From Micromonospora sp. WMMA1363 (GTDB lineage Bacteria > Actinomycetota > Actinomycetes > Mycobacteriales > Micromonosporaceae): DNA of 64,000 bases. Positions 44,566 to 51,706 of the stretch are shown piece after piece (the first letter of the stretch is position 1; each line of letters starts with the position of its first letter). The stretch spans positions 2,844,001 through 2,908,000 of the forward strand of contig NZ_JAUALB010000001.1 in the NCBI RefSeq assembly GCF_030345795.1, written 5' to 3'. The notes beneath the pieces were generated by a model that was given only the letters and a program-made list of their open reading frames with translations, made no database searches and had not been told where the DNA came from. The position numbers were made by a program, and so were the translations under genes.

Positions 44566-47097
44566 ATGTCGCACGGCGAGGAACTGTTCGCTCTCGGCGG
44601 GGATGTGACCACGGAGCCCAGCTTCGAGTCCGCACTGCGGGGGTACGAGAAACGACAGGTCGACCGGTACGTCGCTCGCGCGGAGCACGAGATCACCACC
44701 CTGACCGCCGAGCGGGAGCAGGCCTACACCCAGATCCACAAGCTGGCCGGCCAGGTGGAGGTGCTCCAGCGGGACCTCGCCCAGGTCCGCAAGCAGGTGG
44801 GCGTCGTCGACCGCGCGTCCTTTCGCCACCTCGGTCCACGGGTCGAGCAGATGCTCACCCTCGCCGAGGAGCAGGCGGAGGACATCCTCGCCGCCGCCAA
44901 CGAGGAGATCGACGCCCGTCGGGACGCCGCCGAGCACATCATCGACGAGGCCCGGGAGCAGGCCGCCCGGGCCCTCAAGGACTTCGAGATCGCGCTCGCC
45001 GCCCGGCGCGCCGAGGAGGATCGGCACACCCGGGCCCGCAAGGCCGAGGCGGATGCCGCGGTCAAGGCAGCCGCCGAGGAGGCCGCCCGGCTGCGCAAGA
45101 GCGCGCAGGCGGCACTGGCGAAGGCCCAGGAGGAGGCGACCCAGCTCCGAGACACGGCGAAGGAGATCCACACCCGCGCCCAGCAGGAGGCGACCAAGCT
45201 ACGCGAGGCCGCCCGCGAGGCCCGCGCCAAGGCCCAGCAGGAGGCAACGGAGCTGCGGGACGCCGCCAAGGAGGTGCACGCCAAGGCCCAACAGGAGGCC
45301 AAACGGCTCGTCGAGCAGGCCACCGAGGCGAGCCGGGCCACGCACGCCAAGGCCCAACAGGAGGCAACGGAGCTGCGGGACGCCGCCAAGGAGGTGCACG
45401 CCAAGGCCCAACAGGAGGCCAAACGGCTCGTCGAGCAGGCCACCGAGGCGAGCCGGGCCACGCACGCCAAGGCCCAACAGGAGGCAACGGAGCTGCGGGA
45501 CGCCGCCAAGGAGGTGCACGCCAAGGCCCAACAGGAGGCCAAACGGCTCGTCGAGCAGGCCACCGAGGCGAGCCGGGCCACGCACGCCAAGGCCCAACAG
45601 GATGCCAAGCAGATCGTCGACGACGCCAGCACCGCCGGCCGGGCCACCCGCGACAAGGCCCGCCAGGAGGCGGAGCGGCTCGCCACGCAGGCGGCCGAGG
45701 CCGCGAAGGGCCGACGCGCGGAGGCCGAGGCGTACGTGCAGCGGACGCGTACGGAGACCGAGGCGTACGTGCGGCACGCCCGCGCCCAGACCCAGGAGGA
45801 GCTGGGCGCCTGGCGGGCCGGTGTGGAGAAGGAGGTCGTCAGCCGACGGGAGGCGGCCGACCGCGAGCTGACCCAGCGTCGTACCGCTGCCGACCAGGAG
45901 TTCGCCACACGTCGAAACGACCTGGAGAAGCAGTACCAGACACGGCGCACCGAGTTGGAGAAGCAGCACAGGTCCCACCAGCAGAGGCTGGAGTCGGGGA
46001 TCGCCGCCCGGCGGTCCGAGCTGGAGTCCGGATTCGAGACCCGCAGCGCCGAGCTGGAATCGGAGTACACCGCCCGAAAGAACGAGATCGAGGGCGCCGC
46101 CGACGCGATCCGCCGGGCCGCCGAGCAGGACGCGCTGACCATGCGCCGCCACGCCGAGGAGGAGTCGACGGCGCTGCTCAGCCAGGCCGAGCAGGAGTCC
46201 GCCGAGAAACGCCGGAGGGCGGACGAGCACGTCTCGGCGTCCCGGCGGCAGTTCGAGGAGTACGCGGCCACCACCCAACAGGCCCTGGCGACCACTCAGC
46301 AGCACCTCGCCGCCACCCAGCAGGAGGCGGCGGCCGGGCGCCAACAGCTTGCCCAGGTGATGCTGGAGATCGCCCAGGCGCAGCAGCAACTCGCCGACCT
46401 ACGCCAAGAGACCTGGCGGTCCCGGCAGGAGTCCGACGAGCTGCAACGGCGGGTGTCGGAGCTGCGGCTGGAGCTGGCGAGCGCCCCGGCCGGGCCAGCC
46501 GGCACCGCGGCACCCGCTGTCGCCGCGGCACCGGCAACCGGCACCGACGGCGCGGCGACGCTCGCGACGGTCCGGCCGTCGACGCCAGCCAGCAGCAACG
46601 GCGCCACCCCCACGGCAGGCGCCGCCACGCCGAGCGCCGGCGACGGCAGGGCCACGACGGCGAGAGCCACGGCGTCCGTCGCCGGGCCGCAGCCGGACAC
46701 GGACGCTGGCAGGGTCGGCCCGGAACCGGCGGACGGCCCGGAATCGGCGGACGGCAGGAACGGCCCGGCGAACCAGCCGGACGGCGAGCCGGTCGACAAG
46801 CGTGACGCTGGCAAGGTGGAACCCGCCCAGGCGGGCCAGCCCGCCCGGGGGCGGATCGAGCCGGCCACCGAGGGGCCGGCCCGGGACGCGGTGGCCTCGG
46901 TGACCACCAAGGACGGCGGCACCGCCAGCGCCGGGGTGGAGGGCGAACCGACCGTCGCCGCCGTGCCGGGCGAAGGCGGCCGGGACGCCACGCCCGCGAA
47001 GATCACCAGCACTGGCGAGAACGGCAACCGGCCCTCGAAGCCGACCACCGACGAGCGCAGCGCCAAACCAAGCAAGGTCGTCGTCGAGAAGGACTGA
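44566..47097 (+). CDS. scy: Scy-like long coiled-coil polarisome protein
   Basis: 843 residues. A DivIVA-like start (SFESALRGYEKRQVDRYVARAEHEITTL, about residues 20-47) leads into some 600 residues of coiled coil with 11-residue periodicity, including three identical 40-residue units (EATELRDAAKEVHAKAQQEA, then KRLVEQATEASRATHAKAQQ). The C-terminal 200 residues are Ala/Pro/Gly/Asp-rich and disordered, ending KPSKVVVEKD. Scy assembles the tip-organising centre with DivIVA and FilP in Streptomyces; that protein is longer. The ATG lies 6 nt after GAGGAT, again suggesting a leaderless transcript. Confidence 0.8.
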   Translation: MSHGEELFALGGDVTTEPSFESALRGYEKRQVDRYVARAEHEITTLTAEREQAYTQIHKLAGQVEVLQRDLAQVRKQVGVVDRASFRHLGPRVEQMLTLAEEQAEDILAAANEEIDARRDAAEHIIDEAREQAARALKDFEIALAARRAEEDRHTRARKAEADAAVKAAAEEAARLRKSAQAALAKAQEEATQLRDTAKEIHTRAQQEATKLREAAREARAKAQQEATELRDAAKEVHAKAQQEAKRLVEQATEASRATHAKAQQEATELRDAAKEVHAKAQQEAKRLVEQATEASRATHAKAQQEATELRDAAKEVHAKAQQEAKRLVEQATEASRATHAKAQQDAKQIVDDASTAGRATRDKARQEAERLATQAAEAAKGRRAEAEAYVQRTRTETEAYVRHARAQTQEELGAWRAGVEKEVVSRREAADRELTQRRTAADQEFATRRNDLEKQYQTRRTELEKQHRSHQQRLESGIAARRSELESGFETRSAELESEYTARKNEIEGAADAIRRAAEQDALTMRRHAEEESTALLSQAEQESAEKRRRADEHVSASRRQFEEYAATTQQALATTQQHLAATQQEAAAGRQQLAQVMLEIAQAQQQLADLRQETWRSRQESDELQRRVSELRLELASAPAGPAGTAAPAVAAAPATGTDGAATLATVRPSTPASSNGATPTAGAATPSAGDGRATTARATASVAGPQPDTDAGRVGPEPADGPESADGRNGPANQPDGEPVDKRDAGKVEPAQAGQPARGRIEPATEGPARDAVASVTTKDGGTASAGVEGEPTVAAVPGEGGRDATPAKITSTGENGNRPSKPTTDERSAKPSKVVVEKD
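45241..45600 (+). repeat. three perfect 120-bp tandem repeats in scy
   Basis: The 120 bases at 45241-45360 are repeated without a single difference at 45361-45480 and 45481-45600. Each encodes 40 residues. Partial, diverged copies flank the array (for example GCCCAGCAG instead of GCCCAACAG before it). Confidence 0.97.
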
Positions 47098-47254
47098 CGC
47101 CGTCGTGGCCCGGCGGCGAGCCGGGTGCGGACACCGACCGCCGCAGCCGATGGCCGTGGCCCGGACGGCCCGCTAGGCTTCCGATCGGAACCGCGCTCGT
47201 GGTCCACTGTCGGCTGCTCCGGCCACCACCGGAGGGTGATCCGCAGGAGGTCCG

Positions 47255-48499
47255 GTGGCACAGGGCAAACCGGCGGGGCCGGAGCCAACCGAGGGACCGG
47301 AGCCAACCGAGGGACCGGACCGGGCAGCCGCCGACCGAGCCGACGCGGGTGGTGGTGACGCACCGCACGCGCCGCAGGCCGACACCCGTAACGACCCGGG
47401 CGGCGCCGACCCGCCAGCGTCGGCGGCCGACGGTCCATACGCCAACGGGTCGGGGCGGTTCGGGGCACCGGGGCTGCCGTTGCGGCGCAGCAGTTTCCTG
47501 ACCGGGTTCACCGGTGGGCTCGGCGTGCTCCTGGCGTACGCGCTCTTCCTGGGGCTGCGAAACGCCGTCGGCGTCCTCGTTCTCGTGGTCATCGCGCTCT
47601 TCCTCGCCGTCGGGCTCTACCCGGCGGTCGCACGGCTGCGCCTGCTCGGGCTGCCCCACCCGCTGGCGGTGACGGTGGTCGCCCTGACCGTCCTGCTGCT
47701 GCTCTGCGGTGGTGTGGTCGCCCTGGTGCCGCCGATCGTCACCCAGTCCGGCCAGTTCGTCGACCAGTTCCCGAGTTACCTGGAATCGCTGCGACGCAAC
47801 GAGACGATCAACGAGCTGGTCGAGCGGTACGACCTGATGGAGCGGGCGCAGAACGCGGCGAACGCCGACACGGTGGGTCGCGCCCTCGGTGGGGTGCTCG
47901 GCGGTGCCCAGTTCGTCTTCGGCACCGTCTTCCGGACGCTCACCGTGTTGGTGCTCACCATCTACTTCCTGGCGTACTTCGACCGGCTGCGCGCGCTCGG
48001 GTACGCGTTGGTGCCCCGGTCCCGCCGCCAGCGGGTACAGCTCATCGGCGACGAGATCATCACCAAGGTCGGCGCGTACATGGTCGGCGCGCTCACCATC
48101 GCGGTGCTCGCCGGCACGACGACGTTCGTGTTCGCGTTGATCGTCGGGCTGCCGTACCCGTTCGCGCTGGCCGTGGTGGTGGCGGTGACGGACCTGATCC
48201 CGCAGATCGGCGCCACGCTCGGGGCGGTGGTGGTGAGTCTGGTCGGCTTCGCCGCCGCCCTGCCGGTGGGGATCGCCTGCGTGGTGTTCTTCCTGGTCTA
48301 CCAGCAGCTGGAGAACTACCTCATCTATCCGAAGATCATGCGCCGGTCGGTCGAGGTGAACGAGGTGGCCGCCCTGGTCGCCGCGCTGCTCGGGGTCGCC
48401 CTCCTCGGCGTCGTCGGGGCGCTGATCGCGATCCCCACGGTGGCGGCGATCCAGTTGATCCTGCGCGAGGTGGTCTTCCCGCGCCAGGACCGCCGCTGA
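47255..48499 (+). CDS. AI-2E family (PerM-like) transporter
   Basis: 414 residues. The disordered N-terminal 75 residues include a perfect hexapeptide duplication (PEPTEGPEPTEG). About eight transmembrane helices of the AI-2E/PerM family follow, with a central extracellular amphipathic region (VTQSGQFVDQFPSYLESLRRNETINEL) and the conserved SVEVNEVAALVAALLGVALLGVVGALIAIP end. Substrates of this family are poorly known and include AI-2 and ions. GTG 47255 has an AGGAGGTCC ribosome site. A TAGGCT -10 box at about 47174 would give an 80-nt leader. Confidence 0.87.
   Translation: MAQGKPAGPEPTEGPEPTEGPDRAAADRADAGGGDAPHAPQADTRNDPGGADPPASAADGPYANGSGRFGAPGLPLRRSSFLTGFTGGLGVLLAYALFLGLRNAVGVLVLVVIALFLAVGLYPAVARLRLLGLPHPLAVTVVALTVLLLLCGGVVALVPPIVTQSGQFVDQFPSYLESLRRNETINELVERYDLMERAQNAANADTVGRALGGVLGGAQFVFGTVFRTLTVLVLTIYFLAYFDRLRALGYALVPRSRRQRVQLIGDEIITKVGAYMVGALTIAVLAGTTTFVFALIVGLPYPFALAVVVAVTDLIPQIGATLGAVVVSLVGFAAALPVGIACVVFFLVYQQLENYLIYPKIMRRSVEVNEVAALVAALLGVALLGVVGALIAIPTVAAIQLILREVVFPRQDRR
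47281..47316 (+). repeat. two perfect 18-bp repeats in the transporter N-terminus
   Basis: GGAGCCAACCGAGGGACC occurs twice in tandem (47281-47298 and 47299-47316), encoding PEPTEG twice. Confidence 0.95.
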
Positions 48500-48512
48500 T
48501 CCCGACCGGGCC

Positions 48513-48528
48513 GACCGCGTCCGCGGTC
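48513..48528. terminator. short hairpin between convergent genes
   Basis: GACCGC pairs with GCGGTC (48513-48518 with 48523-48528) in the 75-bp gap between the convergent transporter gene and the WLCRxC protein gene. Confidence 0.45.
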
Positions 48529-48574
48529 ACCTTCCGGCGGGCGGTCCGGCCCCGACGCTCGGCGAGTGGCCGAC

Positions 48575-48913
48575 TCACGGCCGGGGATCCACGATCGGTC
48601 GGCGGTACCGGCCCCAGGCGACGAACCTCTCGAACAGCTCGCGCGGGCTCGGCCCGTCATCGGGATTGAGCCGGAACAGGTCGTGCGCCGCCTCGTAGTA
48701 GAGGCTGGACAGGTAGATCGCCAGGTCGACGGCCTTGCCGTCGAACTCGACGATCAGCAGGAGACGCGCCTGCGCACACGGCCACGGCTGGGCGCACGCC
48801 CGGCACAGCCAGAGCGGGCGCATCGGCAGGTGGGCCTGGTGTCCCGGCGGGTACGGGCCAGGGCGGTCCGGGTGGGGGCCAAGGCCGGGCTGCGGTAGCC
48901 GGGTGAAGATCAT
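48575..48913 (-). CDS. small WLCRxCxxPWPC protein of unknown function
   Basis: 112 residues. A Pro-rich N-terminus (QPGLGPHPDRPGPYPPGHQ) is followed by RPLWLCRACAQPWPCAQARLLLIVEF, where the Cys pairs may bind a metal, and a helical second half (DLAIYLSSLYYEAAHDLFRLNPDDGPSPRELFERFVAWGR). Proteins of this kind occur beside XRE/DUF397 regulator genes in streptomycetes and relatives; some are labelled flavin reductase, which nothing here supports. The ATG has a GGAGG site and overlaps the stop of the 49092 gene as TGATG. Confidence 0.75.
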   Translation of the reverse strand: MIFTRLPQPGLGPHPDRPGPYPPGHQAHLPMRPLWLCRACAQPWPCAQARLLLIVEFDGKAVDLAIYLSSLYYEAAHDLFRLNPDDGPSPRELFERFVAWGRYRRPIVDPRP

Positions 48914-49092
48914 CACCGGCCTCCGTTCGGGCGGGACCGCTGAGCCGGCGTGAGGTTGCCGGCGCGGCCGGGGCCCTGGGTCGGCAGCGCCCGGGTTGGC
49001 TGGAGCCAGGCGGCCGGCAGGTTCGCCCCGCGTACCCGGCGGGGCAGCGGCGGCACCACCTCGGTTCGGCATCGAAACCAGCGGATACGCAC
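48913..49092 (-). CDS. small basic protein overlapping the WLCRxC gene
   Basis: 59 residues from GTG 49092, with the strong GAGGAGGT ribosome site just before it. The product is Arg/Pro-rich (RIRWFRCRTEVVPPLPRRVRGANLPAAWLQP) and has no recognised family. Its stop overlaps the ATG of the WLCRxC protein gene (TGATG), so it may serve for translational coupling as much as for its own product. Confidence 0.6.
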   Translation of the reverse strand: MRIRWFRCRTEVVPPLPRRVRGANLPAAWLQPTRALPTQGPGRAGNLTPAQRSRPNGGR

Positions 49093-49318
49093 GTCGACCT
49101 CCTCGGAGTTGGCAGGGCCACCCGCCACGGCAGACAGGGTGACCCCGGAGCGGGAACCGCTTCGTCCACTTCGGAAGCGGAGCGGGTCCGCGTGGATGAC
49201 AGTCTGGTGCGGACACCGCTAGCCTCGGAATGCGTTCGGGCAGGTCGCGGCGAGGGTCTACGGATCAGGGGCGGCGGCTGGCGACGCCTGGCGATCGTGG
49301 CGATTCTCTGGAGGTCCG

Positions 49319-50116
49319 GTGGAACGTGAGCAGCAGACCGACCTGATCCGCGCCCAGCTCCGCAGGCAGCGGACGCTGGCCGGGATGAACCAGGAGGAGT
49401 TCGGCAGGCGCGCGAACTACTCGGCCTCCACGGTGTCCGCGGTGGAGACCGGCACCAGACCGGTCGACCTGCCGTTCGCCCGGCGGGCCGACGAGATCCT
49501 GGAGACCGGTGGTTTGTTCGAGTCCCTGCTGCGGTCAGCGCAGCGGGACGCCCAGCCCGAGTGGTTCATGCCCTGGGCGAAGGCGGAGCGCGCCGCCCGC
49601 CACCTGCGCTACGTCAACCCGACGCTGGTTCCCGGTCTCTTCCAGACGGAGAACTACGCCCGCGCCGTGATGCGGCTCCACGACACCCGGCCGGAGGCGG
49701 AGGTCGAGGAAATGGTGGCGGCCCGGCTGGCGCGGCAGGAGATCCTGACCCGCGAGCGCCCGCCGCAGGTGGTCGCCGTGATCGACGAGTCCGTGCTGCG
49801 CCGGGCCGACGCGATCATGGCCGAGCAGCTCGCCCACCTGCTGCGCATGACCGAGCTGCCGCACGTCCACATCCACATCGTTCCGGCCACCGCCGGCCTG
49901 CACATCGGACTGTGTGGGCCACTCGCGCTGGCCATGCTGTCGGACGGGACCTGGGTCGGGCACCTGGACACCCAGCTCTATGGCCAGGCACCCGAGACCG
50001 AAGAGAAGGTGGCTAAACTTCTGGGTATCTGGGAGTGCGGGCGGGGCGTCGCCCTTCCCGAAGATCTCTCGATCGCCCTGATCAAGGAAGTTGAGAGCCA
50101 GCATGGACCTCGGTAG
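49319..50116 (+). CDS. XRE-family regulator with DUF5753 domain
   Basis: 265 residues. The helix-turn-helix (IRAQLRRQRTLAGMNQEEFGRRANYSASTVSAVETGTRPVD, residues 8-48) is followed by a DUF5753 domain (WFMPWAKAERAARHLRYVNPTLVPGLFQTENYARAVM, DESVLRRADAIMAEQLAHLL, VHIHIVPATAGLHIGLCGPLALA). Such WhiJ/Scr1-like regulators control development in actinomycetes with a small DUF397 partner, encoded directly downstream with a 14-nt overlap. GTG 49319 has a GGAGGT site, and a TAGCCT -10 box near 49221 would give a leader of about 95 nt. Confidence 0.92.
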   Translation: MEREQQTDLIRAQLRRQRTLAGMNQEEFGRRANYSASTVSAVETGTRPVDLPFARRADEILETGGLFESLLRSAQRDAQPEWFMPWAKAERAARHLRYVNPTLVPGLFQTENYARAVMRLHDTRPEAEVEEMVAARLARQEILTRERPPQVVAVIDESVLRRADAIMAEQLAHLLRMTELPHVHIHIVPATAGLHIGLCGPLALAMLSDGTWVGHLDTQLYGQAPETEEKVAKLLGIWECGRGVALPEDLSIALIKEVESQHGPR

Positions 50117-50291
50117 CGCCCGATGGAAGAAGTCCACCCGCAGCGGCGCAAACGGCGGCGAGTGCGTCGAGGTGGCCGACAACCTGCCCGCGGTCGTGGC
50201 CGTCCGGGACAGCAAGGACCCGGCCGGGCCGGTGCTCGCCTTCGACCCGGAAACCTGGCGCTCGTTCGTCGACTTCGCCAAGCGGCACTGA
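50103..50291 (+). CDS. DUF397 small partner protein
   Basis: 62 residues: DLGSARWKKSTRSGANGGECVEVADNLPAVVAVRDSKDPAGPVLAFDPETWRSFVDFAKR, the complete DUF397 signature (W+KSxxSxxxxxCVEVA, VRDSKxPxGPxLxFxxxxWxxF). It overlaps the end of the XRE gene by 14 nt. The pair resembles a toxin/antitoxin-like regulatory couple in development; the DUF397 protein is thought to oppose or be controlled by the XRE partner. Confidence 0.93.
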   Translation: MDLGSARWKKSTRSGANGGECVEVADNLPAVVAVRDSKDPAGPVLAFDPETWRSFVDFAKRH

Positions 50292-50389
50292 CCCACCAAC
50301 CAGGGAAAGCCCGTCGCACGAAGCCGCGGTGCCGTCGTCGCTACCGGACCTGACGCACCCCGGCGGCGCGCCCCCGCCGATGCCGTCGT

Positions 50390-51214
50390 TCACGAACGCT
50401 CCTGGCTCCCCTCCCCCGGCCCCGCCGGCCCGGGTACCGGGGTGTCGGCGAAGGCCGCGACGGTGCGGTCGGCGTACGCGCTCACGTCGCCGGTCTCCAT
50501 CGGGCCGTCCCAGCTGGTCGGCAACGGCACCGGCGCGGCCGGGTTGACCCGCCGGACGATCTCGTCGAGCACGGTCTCCGCGTCGCCGACCCACAGATGC
50601 TTGGCCCCCGGCACGCCGACCACCTCGGCCCGCGGCACCGCCGCGAACCGCTCGCGGGCCTCGTCGGGCCGCAGGTAGTCGTCGAACTCCGGCACCAGAG
50701 CGGTGAGCGGTTTGCCGGCGGCGGCCCACTGCGCCAGGTCCTCGGCGGTGGAGAACCGCAGTGGCGGGGAGAGCAGGATCGCCCCCGCCACTGCTGGGTC
50801 GTTGCCGTACCGCAGGGTCAGGTCGGTGCCGAACGACCATCCCACCAGCCAGATGTCCGGCAGCTCGTGGAACTCCGCGTACTCGATGGCGGCGGCGACG
50901 TCGTACCGCTCGCCGACCGCGTTGTCGAAAGATCCCTCGCTGGTGCCGCGGACGCTGCTGGTGCCCCGGGTGTTGAACCGGAGCACCGCCAGGTCGGCCA
51001 GAGCCGGCAGCCGCCACGCGGCCTTACGGAACACGTGGCTGTCCATCATCCCGCCGTGGGTGGGCAGCGGATGCAGGCAGACGAGGGTCGCCACCGGCTC
51101 CCGGTCGGCCGGGCGGGCCAGCTCGCCGACCAGGCGCAGACCGTCGGCGGTGTGCAGCTCGATCTCCTCGCGGCGGCCGGGCAGGATCGACGAGGCGCGG
51201 ATGGATGTGCTCAC
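50390..51214 (-). CDS. alpha/beta hydrolase
   Basis: 274 residues. TLVCLHPLPTHGGMMDSHVFR contains the oxyanion His-Pro, GWSFGTDL holds the nucleophilic Ser near residue 121, EFDDYLRPDEA probably carries the Asp region and GAKHLWVGDAE the His. It resembles the dienelactone-hydrolase/YsaA-type group. The substrate is unknown. GTG 51214 has GAGACT 6 nt before it and no ribosome site, so a leaderless mRNA is likely. Confidence 0.83.
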   Translation of the reverse strand: MSTSIRASSILPGRREEIELHTADGLRLVGELARPADREPVATLVCLHPLPTHGGMMDSHVFRKAAWRLPALADLAVLRFNTRGTSSVRGTSEGSFDNAVGERYDVAAAIEYAEFHELPDIWLVGWSFGTDLTLRYGNDPAVAGAILLSPPLRFSTAEDLAQWAAAGKPLTALVPEFDDYLRPDEARERFAAVPRAEVVGVPGAKHLWVGDAETVLDEIVRRVNPAAPVPLPTSWDGPMETGDVSAYADRTVAAFADTPVPGPAGPGEGSQERS

Positions 51215-51294
51215 CCGCACAGTCTCCCGCGCCGCCCGCGCGACCGCCCGGCCGGGCGGAAACACGGTGATCCAGATCGCCCGGATCGGGCGAC

Positions 51295-51621
51295 TCAGCC
51301 GTGCCGGGGCGCGCCGCGCCCCCGCTGGACGACCGGCGCCCGCCGGTCCCGGGCCCGCCAGCAGCCGCCGTGCCAGTGCCGGCGGTCAGCCAGGTCGCCA
51401 CGCTCGTCCGCCGGCCAGGCCACCACATGCGCCACACCTGGCCGGATCTCCTGGTCGCAGCCGGGGCAGCGGTACGTCTTGACCGACGCGCCGCCGCTGA
51501 CCCCCCGGACCTGCCAGTCGCCGTCCCGCCACCGTTGCACCGACGCCACACCTTCGCGCGCCCGGTCCGAGTCCAGGCGCGTGGTCTCGTCACGGCGGGT
51601 TCGGTTGCGTCGGGGGCTCAC
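51295..51621 (-). CDS. small zinc-ribbon-like protein of unknown function
   Basis: 108 residues. A basic N-terminus (SPRRNRTRRDETTRLDSDR) is followed by DWQVRGVSGGASVKTYRCPGCDQEIRPGVAHVVAWPAD and RRHWHGGCWRARDRR. The CPGC pair and the later HWHGGC residues could hold a zinc ion. The sequence is of a kind conserved across actinomycetes and often labelled ATP/GTP-binding, for which I see no motif. It lies between the hydrolase and the hydroxyacyl-CoA dehydrogenase genes in the same direction. Confidence 0.78.
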   Translation of the reverse strand: MSPRRNRTRRDETTRLDSDRAREGVASVQRWRDGDWQVRGVSGGASVKTYRCPGCDQEIRPGVAHVVAWPADERGDLADRRHWHGGCWRARDRRAPVVQRGRGAPRHG

Positions 51622-51706
51622 CCAACCAGCGTACGGCCGGGCGGGCGGGACCCGCGGTTCGGCCGGTGCCGGAGCGGCGGAGCGCACCCGACGCCGGCGG
51701 CTCGGG

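Noticed and set aside
45241..45600. Tandem repeats as a CRISPR array
   Set aside because: The repeats are 120 bp, contiguous, in frame within a coiled-coil gene, and have no spacers.
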